A program made the translations under genes and the position numbers. Below are positions 1 to 7,079 of a stretch of 14,883 nucleotides of DNA, piece by piece. The notes under the pieces are model-generated. The model was not told where the DNA came from and ran no database searches. It saw only the letters and a list, made by a program, of their open reading frames with translations. Every line of letters begins with the position of its first letter. Position 1 is the stretch's first letter. Origin of the DNA: an uncultured Bacteroidota bacterium (GTDB taxonomy: Bacteria; Bacteroidota; Bacteroidia; Flavobacteriales; Flavobacteriaceae); the NCBI GenBank assembly GCA_903920835.1, contig CAIXNQ010000180.1, positions 1 to 14,883 of the forward strand. The letters run 5' to 3'.

Positions 1-432
1 AGCCTCGCCATTCAAATTTAATTTTCTGTTTTTGTACCAATTAAAATTTTTATAGAGAATTTCAGAGCCAGAGTTTAATGTAATTTGAGAATTATCTGGC
101 AAAAGAAAAATTGATTTTTTTCCGTTTTCGGCAAATTCTTTTACTGTAATTACATTTTGATAGTAAATTGTCAAACCAAAAACGAGCAATAAAATTGCTA
201 CAGCACGATAACTCCATTTCATTAAAAGCAAAATAGTTTTTGGCGTTTCATTTTTAGATTTGAGAACCTTGTTTAAAATTTTGTCTCCATCAAAATCTGT
301 TGTTTTAAGTTCAGATGAATAAAACTTAATTTTCTGATAGGTTTCATAATCTGGGCTTTGTTTGAATTCTGCCAATTCAGATTCAGACATTTCGTCGTTG
401 AGCCATTTTGATAAATTATAATTGTCTTTCAT
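1..432 (-). CDS. FecR-family anti-sigma factor (3' end outside window)
   Basis: This open frame runs off the left edge, so only the first 144 residues are visible. The N-terminal ~75 residues are polar (a KWLNDEMSESELAEF stretch), as in the cytoplasmic sigma-binding part of FecR proteins. One membrane segment follows (WSYRAVAILLLVFGLTIYY), then the start of the periplasmic FecR domain. That domain shows LLPDNSQITLNSGSEI and NRKLNLNGEA, the latter being the family's 'R-x-x-LxGEA' signature. The gene lies 50 bp downstream of the ECF sigma gene on the same strand, the usual FecI-FecR order. By family knowledge it would hold the sigma factor at the inner membrane and release it on a signal from an outer-membrane TonB-dependent transducer; that transducer is not in view. 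I chose ATG at 432 because an A-rich stretch precedes it. An in-frame ATG at 450 would add six residues. Confidence 0.88.
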   Translation of the reverse strand, partial: MKDNYNLSKWLNDEMSESELAEFKQSPDYETYQKIKFYSSELKTTDFDGDKILNKVLKSKNETPKTILLLMKWSYRAVAILLLVFGLTIYYQNVITVKEFAENGKKSIFLLPDNSQITLNSGSEILYKNFNWYKNRKLNLNGEA

Positions 433-482
433 TTTATTTCTGTTTGACATTAGTAAAACAATTCAAATTGTTTTTTCCCTAC

Positions 483-998
483 TTAGATAGAAATATGTTT
501 TCTAAGCTCAATTAATGCTATATGAATTCTTTTTTCAACAGCTTTAACGCTGATGTTTAATTCCTCTGCAATTTCACTATATTTTTTTTGATCAATTCTA
601 TGCATCAAAAAAGCCACTCTTTGGGTTTCATTAAGGTTTTCTATGGCTTTTAATAATTTTTCTTTAAACTGTTTTTCTTCAAGAATAAACTCTGGGCTTT
701 CGTTGGTTTTATCTAAAGAAACATTCTTTTTTTGATATTCTAAAACCACTTTTTCATGAGCAATTACGTTTAATGAATTATTATTCGCAACTGTATATAA
801 AAATGATTTTGCTTTGTCAAACGGAACTGATTTACAGTTTTGCCAAAGTTTGACAAATGCATCTTGAGCCATATCTTCAGCCTTTTCTTTATTACCAAAT
901 TTATATAACAAATAGTTTCGCAATGGTTTAATATTGACCTTAAAAAAAGCAGAAAAATTAATTTCATCACAAGTATTTGGCAATGAATTTAAACTCAT
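483..998 (-). CDS. ECF RNA polymerase sigma factor (FecI-like)
   Basis: At 171 aa this is the normal size for an extracytoplasmic-function sigma factor. Region 2 spans about residues 15-90. It includes KAEDMAQDAFVKLWQN (39-54), the core-binding and -10-recognition helix, and then FLYTVANN. Region 4 spans about 108-168, with LNETQRVAFLMHRI followed by the helix-turn-helix YSEIAEELNISVKAVEKRI (140-158). There is no extra C-terminal SnoaL-like domain. The gene sits just upstream of a FecR-type anti-sigma gene on the same strand, so the pair is most likely cotranscribed and regulates a TonB-dependent uptake system. The target genes cannot be told from this window. A TATATTTG sequence on the minus strand at 1021-1028 is a possible promoter. 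The ATG at 998 gives a full-length region 2. Confidence 0.93.
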   Translation of the reverse strand: MSLNSLPNTCDEINFSAFFKVNIKPLRNYLLYKFGNKEKAEDMAQDAFVKLWQNCKSVPFDKAKSFLYTVANNNSLNVIAHEKVVLEYQKKNVSLDKTNESPEFILEEKQFKEKLLKAIENLNETQRVAFLMHRIDQKKYSEIAEELNISVKAVEKRIHIALIELRKHISI

Positions 999-1020
999 TT
1001 AATTTTTTTTTTTACTTTTA

Positions 1021-1028
1021 CAAATATA
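1021..1028 (-). promoter_or_regulatory. Candidate -7 box (TATATTTG) of the sigma/FecR operon
   Basis: Read on the minus strand this matches the Bacteroidetes -7 consensus TAnnTTTG exactly and lies 22 bp before the sigma-factor start codon. I see no convincing -33 TTG at the usual ~19 nt spacing, so the assignment is tentative. Chance matches are fairly common in such AT-rich DNA. Confidence 0.3.
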
Positions 1029-1099
1029 TTTTTTTTATTGTAAGGTAGGGGAAATAAATTCTAAATTGTTTATTAAAAGATTACAAGTTTTATTTTATG

Positions 1100-1107
1100 T
1101 ATTTTTG
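1100..1107 (+). promoter_or_regulatory. Candidate -7 box (TATTTTTG) of the repeat lipoprotein gene
   Basis: An exact TAnnTTTG match sits 44 bp upstream of the ATG at 1152, which would leave a leader of about 40 nt. No clear -33 TTG is found at the expected spacing; the nearest TTG, at 1066-1068, is about 31 nt away. Confidence 0.3.
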
Positions 1108-1151
1108 TTTTATAGAAAGCCTGTAAATTAAATCAATAGAAAAATTTCATC

Positions 1152-2195
1152 ATGATTAGATGCAACTTTAAATATTTTTTTCAAAACACTTTATTGTGGC
1201 TTTTCTTTATTTCGCTATTTGTTTCTTGCCAGAAAGAAGCAGTAGAAGAGAGTGTTGTTCCTACGGAAACAATTACGAAAACAACACCTTTAACTTCTCT
1301 AATCAAAAGAATTGCAATGGTTGACACAAATAAAGATAATATTGTTGACAAGTCAAGTTTTACAAAAATTAATTATCCTTATTCTGTTTTAGTGAATAAT
1401 GTTTCTATTTTACTTAATTCTGATGCCGATTTACAACTTATTAGAACAAATTTAAATCAACACGACGACGACGACGACTTCGTTATTATACATTATCCAA
1501 TCACGATAACAATGTATGACTATACTGTTCAACAGATTCAAAATACTGCTGCTTTTAATAATTTAATTCAACAATGTGTTAACTCTGGCGACCTAACTAA
1601 AGTTTATGGAGTGAATATTCAATATCCAATTACCATAAATAAATATAACGCAGTCAAACAAAAATTATCCTCAACTCAAATTAACGCTAATTTAGATTTA
1701 TTTAATTATATAAAAGATCTGAATTCTGATGCTGATTTGATTTCAATTGCTTATCCTGTTCAAATTGTTACTCAAAACAATATCATTAAAAATATAACAT
1801 CAAATAATGATTTTGAAGACAAAATTGAATATGCTATTGATAATGACAACAGCAATACACAACCTTTATTAACCTTTCAACAAATAATAACAAGCGGCAT
1901 TTGGAGAATTACTTACCTATCTGGACAGTATGATAATAATTTAGAGAATTTCATATTTGTTTTTAATCTCAATAATGTTGTTGTTGGAACTAAAAATTCT
2001 AATTCCTATAATGGAGTTTGGGCTTATACCACCCAAAATAATTTTAAAAATTTAAGCCTCAATTTTAATAACCAACCTCTCAACAAGGTAAATAAAAATT
2101 GGACAATTTTTGAATATACATCTAATCAAATTCGTTTAAAAAACGTTGCTGGTGGAGGAAATCCTAATGAATATTTATATCTTCAAAAATTGTAG
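1152..2195 (+). CDS. Putative surface lipoprotein with four YP-repeats and a C-terminal beta-rich domain
   Basis: The 347-aa product starts with a lipoprotein signal peptide. Its hydrophobic core at residues ~12-24 ends in a lipobox, LFVSC, with Cys26 as the lipidated residue. The next residues, QKEAVEE, are Lys/acidic-rich, like the surface-export signal described for Bacteroidetes lipoproteins. Residues 58-66 (DTNKDNIVD) resemble a calcium-binding loop. Four 'YP' repeats of about 42 residues follow, with Tyr-Pro at 75, 115, 158 and 201. LNSDADL occurs at 88-94 and again at 190-196. Five Asp residues (105-109) come from a GAC run. Residues ~248-347 form a separate beta-rich domain (GIWRITYLSGQYDNN...EYLYLQKL) that looks lipocalin-like, a judgement based only on its look. 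I do not know its function. Similar repeat lipoproteins are common in flavobacteria and usually annotated hypothetical. The gene stands alone between divergent and convergent neighbours. Confidence 0.85.
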   Translation: MIRCNFKYFFQNTLLWLFFISLFVSCQKEAVEESVVPTETITKTTPLTSLIKRIAMVDTNKDNIVDKSSFTKINYPYSVLVNNVSILLNSDADLQLIRTNLNQHDDDDDFVIIHYPITITMYDYTVQQIQNTAAFNNLIQQCVNSGDLTKVYGVNIQYPITINKYNAVKQKLSSTQINANLDLFNYIKDLNSDADLISIAYPVQIVTQNNIIKNITSNNDFEDKIEYAIDNDNSNTQPLLTFQQIITSGIWRITYLSGQYDNNLENFIFVFNLNNVVVGTKNSNSYNGVWAYTTQNNFKNLSLNFNNQPLNKVNKNWTIFEYTSNQIRLKNVAGGGNPNEYLYLQKL

Positions 2196-2221
2196 TAGAA
2201 TTTTACTTGCTAAGTTTGATT

Positions 2222-2240
2222 ATAAATAAAATCTATTTAT
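2222..2240. terminator. Weak AT-only hairpin between convergent genes
   Basis: ATAAATA (2222-2228) and TATTTAT (2234-2240) form a perfect 7-bp stem with a 5-nt loop, followed by pyrimidine-rich DNA. It lies 26 bp after the lipoprotein stop and 32 bp from the aminotransferase stop. The stem has no G-C pair, so it would be a poor terminator. It is listed because of its position. Confidence 0.25.
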
Positions 2241-2272
2241 CTATTTATTCCTTTCCTCTTTCTTAAATTTAC

Positions 2273-3403
2273 TTACTTCAAATACTCCAAAACACACGCT
2301 GCAATAAATTGAATTTGATCATCGTCGAGTTCGGTGTGCATTGGCAACGCAATAACTTCTTTACACAATTGATTGGTTGTTGGAAAATCTGATTCTTTAT
2401 ACCTTTCGTCTGTATATGCCTTTTGACCATGTAGCGGAATTGGATAATAAATGGCACATGGAATTCCATTTTCTTGCAAGTGTGCTAACAATCCGTCGCG
2501 TTTTCCGTTAGTAATTCGAATTACAAATTGATGAAAAACATGACAGTCGCATTGGTCACATATAGTTGGCGCAACAACATTTGGATTGGTGTTTAGAATT
2601 GCAGCATATTTTTGAGCTGCCGCTTGACGGGCTTTTTTGTATTCATCTAAATGAGGTAATTTTACTTTCAAAACCCCAGCTTGAATACTGTCTAACCTAG
2701 AATTAACCCCAACAACATCGTGATGGTATCTTTCATACATTCCGTGATTAACTATTCCTCGAAGTTTGTGAGCAAGTGCATCATCGTTTGTGAAAATAGC
2801 ACCGCCATCACCATAGCATCCTAAATTTTTTGAAGGAAAAAATGAAGTAGCTCCAACGTGACCAATAGTTCCAACTTTCTTTTTAGAACCGTCTTTAAAA
2901 GTATAATTGGCTCCAATGGCTTGAGCATTATCTTCAATAACAAACAGGTTATGTTCGGCAGCAATTTCCATAATAGCGTCCATATTTGCAGCACGACCAA
3001 ACAAATGAACTGGAACAATGGCTTTGGTTTTTGGAGTAATTGCTTTTCTAATTCCATCAAGCGAAATGTTCATATTATTCAAATCAACATCAACCAAAAC
3101 AGGAGTTAATTGCAAGAGTGCAATAACTTCAACGGTGGCAGCAAAAGTAAAATCAGCAGTTATTACCTCGTCGCCTGGTTTTAGATCAAGTCCCATCATG
3201 GCTATTTGAAGTGCATCGGTTCCGTTGGCACATGGAATGACGTGTTTAACTCCTAAATATTTTTCTAAATCGGCTTGAAATTGATGTACTAAAGGCCCGT
3301 TGATATAAGTATTGTTTTCAAGCACATCTTGTATAGATGCATTTACTTCATCTTTTATTTTTTCGTATTGATTTTTCAAATCAACCATTTGTAGTTTATG
3401 CAT
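2273..3403 (-). CDS. DegT/DnrJ/EryC1/StrS-family sugar aminotransferase (WbpE-like)
   Basis: This 376-aa protein is a full-length PLP-dependent aminotransferase that transfers an amino group, normally from glutamate, to a keto group on a nucleotide sugar. The opening MVDLKNQYEKIKDEV, the cofactor phosphate loop CANGTDALQ (58-66), Asp158 in VIEDNAQAIGA, and Lys192 in TSFFPSKNLGCYGDGGAIF are all present. Lys192 is the Schiff-base lysine. GVNSRLDSIQAGVLKVKL and AIYYPIPLHGQ complete the set. From memory it resembles WbpE, which acts on UDP-2-acetamido-3-keto-glucuronate, more than ArnB or PglE, but the substrate is inferred. A CDQCDCH cluster (282-288) is cysteine-rich. It is a single gene divergent from waaA, consistent with surface-polysaccharide or LPS synthesis. 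No partner dehydrogenase or acetyltransferase lies in the window. ATG at 3403 is used; Met6 is a possible later start. Confidence 0.92.
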   Translation of the reverse strand: MHKLQMVDLKNQYEKIKDEVNASIQDVLENNTYINGPLVHQFQADLEKYLGVKHVIPCANGTDALQIAMMGLDLKPGDEVITADFTFAATVEVIALLQLTPVLVDVDLNNMNISLDGIRKAITPKTKAIVPVHLFGRAANMDAIMEIAAEHNLFVIEDNAQAIGANYTFKDGSKKKVGTIGHVGATSFFPSKNLGCYGDGGAIFTNDDALAHKLRGIVNHGMYERYHHDVVGVNSRLDSIQAGVLKVKLPHLDEYKKARQAAAQKYAAILNTNPNVVAPTICDQCDCHVFHQFVIRITNGKRDGLLAHLQENGIPCAIYYPIPLHGQKAYTDERYKESDFPTTNQLCKEVIALPMHTELDDDQIQFIAACVLEYLK

Positions 3404-3435
3404 AATTTTGATTTTTTAGTTATTGCAAAACATTT

Positions 3436-3451
3436 ATTTTGATTGCAAAAT
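3436..3451. promoter_or_regulatory. Palindrome ATTTTG-ATTG-CAAAAT in the divergent aminotransferase/waaA spacer
   Basis: Perfect 6-bp inverted arms flank a 4-bp centre. ATTGCAAAA occurs twice, at 3422-3430 and 3442-3450, 20 bp apart, close to two helical turns. The site lies downstream of the candidate -7 box of the minus-strand gene. This could be an operator, but the sequence is simple and AT-rich. Confidence 0.3.
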
Positions 3452-3456
3452 GGTAG

Positions 3457-3464
3457 CAAAAGTA
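3457..3464 (-). promoter_or_regulatory. Candidate -7 box (TACTTTTG) of the aminotransferase gene
   Basis: On the minus strand this is an exact TAnnTTTG match 53 bp upstream of the start codon at 3403. No good -33 element is seen at ~19 nt. I found no exact match on the plus strand for waaA in the same spacer. Confidence 0.3.
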
Positions 3465-3531
3465 ATAAATTCTAAACTATCATTTTGATATCAACAAAAG
3501 AAACGTATTTTAGCCACATAAATTACAACTC

Positions 3532-4770
3532 ATGTCGGTATTTTACGCTTTATTGATCTTCATTGCCTCCCAAATTCTAAAATTAGCTTCGTTTTTTAGT
3601 CCTAAAATAAAATTATTTGTCGATGGAAGAAAGTCAGTATTTCAAATATTGAAAGATAAAATCAGCACAACCGATCGAACACTTTGGTTTCATGCAGCTT
3701 CTTTAGGAGAATATGAACAAGGACTGCCCGTTATTGAAGCCATGAAAATAAAATATCCACAGCACAAAATTGTGGTCACTTTTTTCTCTCCTTCTGGATT
3801 TGAAGTACGCAAAAACAATACTATTGCAACCTCAACTGTCTATTTGCCGTTAGATTCAAAGTCGAATGCAAAGCAGTTTCTAGATTTGGTGCATCCAGAT
3901 TTGGTTTTCTTTATTAAATATGAATTTTGGTCAAACTATCTCGCTGAACTAAAATCTAGGAACATCAAGACTTATCTAATTTCAGGAATTTTCAGAGAAA
4001 ATCAGCATTTTTTTAAATGGTATGGCACATTTTTCAGAAAGGCATTGCAGTCATTTGATTATTTTTTTGTTCAAAATGAAACATCAAAAGGACTCTTACA
4101 TAAACTTGGTTTTTCAAACGCTAAAATTTCTGGCGACACTCGTTTTGATCGTGTTTCGGCTATTTTAGAAAGAGATAATAGTTTATATTTTATCGAGCAA
4201 TTTATCAATAATAAAACCACAATCGTTATTGGAAGTTCGTGGCCAAAAGATGAAACTTTTTTGGTCAATTTCATTAATAATTCTTCTGAGGACATAAAGT
4301 TTATTATTGCGCCACACAATATCAAATCAGAACAAATTCAAGAATTAAAAAAATCTATCTCAAAGAAAACCGTGCTATTTTCAGAAAAAGAAAATCAGGA
4401 TTTAGCACAATTTGATGTATTTATAATCGACACAATTGGAATATTAACCAAGATTTATTCTTATGCCGACATAGCTTATGTGGGTGGAGGCTTCGGAAAT
4501 CCGGGAGTTCATAATATTTTAGAACCTGCAACCTTTGGCGTTCCAATTATTATTGGGCCCAATTATTCACATTTTGCAGAGGCAACGGCATTAGTCCAAC
4601 AACAAGGAGGTCTTTCTATTTCCAACCAAAACGAGTTGAATGACTCCTTCAATCTTTTGCTTCACAACGAAGACGAACGCCTTGAAAAAGGACATATTTG
4701 TGCGACTTTTGTTCAAATGAATAAGGGTGCGACAGATGTTATATTAAACCATATTAATACAAATTTATAA
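3532..4770 (+). CDS. waaA: 3-deoxy-D-manno-octulosonic acid (Kdo) transferase
   Basis: WaaA (KdtA) transfers Kdo from CMP-Kdo to lipid A precursor on the cytoplasmic face of the inner membrane. The 412-aa length is normal for the family. The N-terminus is a hydrophobic anchor (FYALLIFIASQILKLASFF, 4-22). LWFHAASLGEYEQG (51-64) carries Glu60, equivalent to the catalytic base of the family. Other landmarks are LPLDSK, FIKYEFWSNYL (127-137), the short GDTRFDRV motif (201-208) and IVIGSSWPKDE (231-241). The nucleotide-binding end of this GT-B fold has VGGGFGNPGVHNILEPATFG (317-336) followed by VPIIIGPNY. Twenty-five bases separate it from the following dipeptidyl-peptidase gene, so the two may share a transcript although their roles differ. 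The number of Kdo units it adds cannot be read from sequence. Confidence 0.96.
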   Translation: MSVFYALLIFIASQILKLASFFSPKIKLFVDGRKSVFQILKDKISTTDRTLWFHAASLGEYEQGLPVIEAMKIKYPQHKIVVTFFSPSGFEVRKNNTIATSTVYLPLDSKSNAKQFLDLVHPDLVFFIKYEFWSNYLAELKSRNIKTYLISGIFRENQHFFKWYGTFFRKALQSFDYFFVQNETSKGLLHKLGFSNAKISGDTRFDRVSAILERDNSLYFIEQFINNKTTIVIGSSWPKDETFLVNFINNSSEDIKFIIAPHNIKSEQIQELKKSISKKTVLFSEKENQDLAQFDVFIIDTIGILTKIYSYADIAYVGGGFGNPGVHNILEPATFGVPIIIGPNYSHFAEATALVQQQGGLSISNQNELNDSFNLLLHNEDERLEKGHICATFVQMNKGATDVILNHINTNL

Positions 4771-4795
4771 AGTTATTTTATTTAAAATTACAATT

Positions 4796-6946
4796 ATGAA
4801 ACTCATAAAATTACTATTATTACTTTTCTCCTTTTCAACCCAAGCCCAACAAGGCGGCATGTGGATTCCCTCTTTACTCAAAGGAATGAACGAAACAGAA
4901 ATGAAAAACCTTGGAATGAAAATCTCTGCCGATGATATTTATGCGGTTAATCATTCTAGTTTGAAAGATGCTGTTCCACAATTTGACGGGGGCTGCACCG
5001 CCGAAGTCATTTCAAACCAAGGACTCCTTTTGACTAATCACCACTGCGGTTTCGACGCCATTCAAAACCATTCTTCTGTAGATCACGATTACCTTCGTGA
5101 CGGTTTTTGGGCTTATAAAATGACCGACGAATTGAGCAATCCAAACATGGTCGTGATGTTCGTTGTTCGCATAGAAGATGTAACCAAAAAAGTGCTCGAT
5201 GGAGTTGAAACACTTACCACAGAAGCCGAAAAACAAAAGAAAATACAAGAAAATATTACTTCAATTGTTGCTACTTCAACCAAAGAAACTTGGCAAGAAA
5301 ACAAAATAAAAACTTTTTATGACGGCAATCAATATTTACTTTTTGTAACCGAAACTTTTAAAGATATTCGATTGGTCGGCGCACCGCCAAGTTCTATCGG
5401 AAAATTTGGTTCAGACACCGACAATTGGGTTTGGCCCCGTCATACAGGAGATTTCTCGTTGTTTAGAATTTATGCCGATAAAAACAACCGACCTACCGAA
5501 TATTCAGTTGATAATGTGCCTTACAAACCCAAACATTTTTTCCCAATTTCACTTGACGGCGTTAATGAAAACGACTTTACAATGGTAATGGGCTATCCCG
5601 GTCGCACGCAAGAATACCTGCCTTCGTTTGCTGCTGAACAAATTGTAAATGGGCTCAATCCAGCCAAAATTGAGGTACGAGATGCTGCATTGAAAGTCCA
5701 AGATCGGTTCATGCGAAAAGACCAAGCCATCAAAATTCAATATGCTTCAAAATATGCTAGCGTTGCCAATTATTGGAAAAAATGGATTGGCGAAACCAAA
5801 GGTTTAAAGAAATCGAACGCTATTTCTGTAAAGCAAAAATTTGAAGCAGATTTTGAAACAAAGATTAAAAAAGCAGGTAAAGAAACCGAATACGGAGCTA
5901 TTTTGACCAACTTCAAAACCAATTATGCAGACATTAAAGATTATGCTTTAGCACGTGATTATTTTACAGAAGTCGTGCTCCGAAATACCGAAATTCTGTC
6001 ATTAGGTTACAAACTTTTTCAGCTAGAACAACTCTTGAACGCCAAAGGAAATCAAGCTTTTCTTGACAGAAAAACCAATCTAAGCCAAGGAATTGACGAG
6101 TTTTTTAAAGACTATAATGCCGAAGTTGACAAAAACGTTTTTGAACAATTGGTTCAAATTTATGCTACAAAATCGCCCAAACAATTTCTGCCAAATTCCT
6201 TACTCAATGCAGATGTAGCTAAAATAACACGCAACATTTTCAGCACTTCGAGTCTAACAAATTTGACTGCTTTCAGAGAATTATTAAACGGAGACACTAC
6301 ATTAGTTATCGAAAAAATGAACAACGACAGCGGCTATCAGTTTTTGAAGTCAATAGCCGTGGCATATTCCACCAATGTTGTTCCAAAGTACGACGAATTA
6401 AACTTAAAAAACATCGCCTTACAACGAAGTTACATGAAAGCTATTCTAGAACTAAGTCCAAAATCGGCAAGACTTTTCCCAGACGCCAACAGCACTTTGC
6501 GGGTAACTTACGGAAAAGTAAAAGGCTACAAACCCAATGATGCTGTTACTTACGCGCCATTCACAACCCTTGACGGTGTAATGGAAAAATACATTCCGGG
6601 CGATTATGAATTTGATGTTCCAAACAAACTTATTGATTTATATCAAAAAAAGGACTATGGAATCTACGGAAAAAACGGAAAAATGACCGTTTGCTTCATT
6701 GCTACCAACCACACAACTGGCGGAAACTCGGGCAGTCCTGCGCTTGATGCCTACGGAAATTTAATCGGTTTAAACTTCGATCGCGTTTGGGAAGGCACCA
6801 TGAGCGATGTTTATTATTCGCCCGAAATCTGCCGAAACATCATGGTCGATGCACGTTACGTCTTGTTTATCATCGACAAATTTGCTGGTGCCAAAAACAT
6901 CATAAACGAGCTAAAATTAGTCCACCCAAAAATGAAAAAGAAGTAA
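4796..6946 (+). CDS. dpp11: Secreted S46-family dipeptidyl-peptidase, Asp/Glu-specific DPP11 type
   Basis: This 716-aa serine exopeptidase would release N-terminal dipeptides from oligopeptides in the periplasm. A signal peptide is clear (KLIKLLLLLFSFSTQA, cleavage after Ala17 before QQGGMW). The chymotrypsin-like domain carries all three catalytic residues. They are His83 in LLLTNHHCGFDA, Asp219 in WPRHTGDFSLFRIYA and Ser645 in TGGNSGSPAL. The helical lid expected in S46 enzymes lies between, at about 280-560. The S1-pocket position 18 residues after the catalytic Ser is Arg663, in NFDRVWEG. In DPP11 the equivalent Arg confers preference for Asp/Glu at P1, whereas DPP7 has Gly, so the DPP11 call rests on this residue. 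Length and ends agree with the family. The gene follows waaA by 25 bp and is followed by a hairpin terminator candidate at 6990-7025. Confidence 0.95.
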   Translation: MKLIKLLLLLFSFSTQAQQGGMWIPSLLKGMNETEMKNLGMKISADDIYAVNHSSLKDAVPQFDGGCTAEVISNQGLLLTNHHCGFDAIQNHSSVDHDYLRDGFWAYKMTDELSNPNMVVMFVVRIEDVTKKVLDGVETLTTEAEKQKKIQENITSIVATSTKETWQENKIKTFYDGNQYLLFVTETFKDIRLVGAPPSSIGKFGSDTDNWVWPRHTGDFSLFRIYADKNNRPTEYSVDNVPYKPKHFFPISLDGVNENDFTMVMGYPGRTQEYLPSFAAEQIVNGLNPAKIEVRDAALKVQDRFMRKDQAIKIQYASKYASVANYWKKWIGETKGLKKSNAISVKQKFEADFETKIKKAGKETEYGAILTNFKTNYADIKDYALARDYFTEVVLRNTEILSLGYKLFQLEQLLNAKGNQAFLDRKTNLSQGIDEFFKDYNAEVDKNVFEQLVQIYATKSPKQFLPNSLLNADVAKITRNIFSTSSLTNLTAFRELLNGDTTLVIEKMNNDSGYQFLKSIAVAYSTNVVPKYDELNLKNIALQRSYMKAILELSPKSARLFPDANSTLRVTYGKVKGYKPNDAVTYAPFTTLDGVMEKYIPGDYEFDVPNKLIDLYQKKDYGIYGKNGKMTVCFIATNHTTGGNSGSPALDAYGNLIGLNFDRVWEGTMSDVYYSPEICRNIMVDARYVLFIIDKFAGAKNIINELKLVHPKMKKK

Positions 6947-6989
6947 ATTCGTCTTAATGTCGAAAGTTTTAAAGTTGTAAGTTTTAACG

Positions 6990-7025
6990 TAAGATAAGGT
7001 TTAAAATAAAAATAATTTTATCTTA
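6990..7025 (+). terminator. Candidate intrinsic terminator after dpp11
   Basis: TAAGATAAGGTT (6990-7001) can pair with AATTTTATCTTA (7014-7025) as a 12-bp stem with two G-U pairs and a 12-nt A-rich loop. A T-rich run, TTTATTTCTTA, follows. On the minus strand the two G-U pairs become mismatches, so it should work mainly for the plus-strand gene. Confidence 0.5.
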
Positions 7026-7036
7026 TTTATTTCTTA

Positions 7037-7055
7037 CTGTCGCTTGGAGCGATGG
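7037..7055. repeat. Small GC-richer hairpin (TCGCT-TGG-AGCGA) between convergent genes
   Basis: TCGCT (7040-7044) and AGCGA (7048-7052) form a perfect stem with a 3-nt loop, extendable by three pairs through 7037-7055 with two G-U pairs. It lies 25 bp beyond the stop of the minus-strand gene and stands out from the surrounding AT-rich DNA. It could be a palindromic intergenic repeat or an RNA 3'-end structure. Neither can be decided here. Confidence 0.35.
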
Positions 7056-7079
7056 CTTGTTTTCGTTGTATTTCTTGTC

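Noticed and set aside
433..450. Earlier ATG (450) for the FecR gene
   Set aside because: Both starts are possible. The context before 432 is A-rich as usual in this phylum, while that before 450 is T-rich. The choice is weak.
7023..7079. Readthrough extension of 18 codons after the TAG of the barrel gene
   Set aside because: The barrel already ends in the terminal Phe expected of outer-membrane proteins. The extension is polar and runs into the hairpin region.
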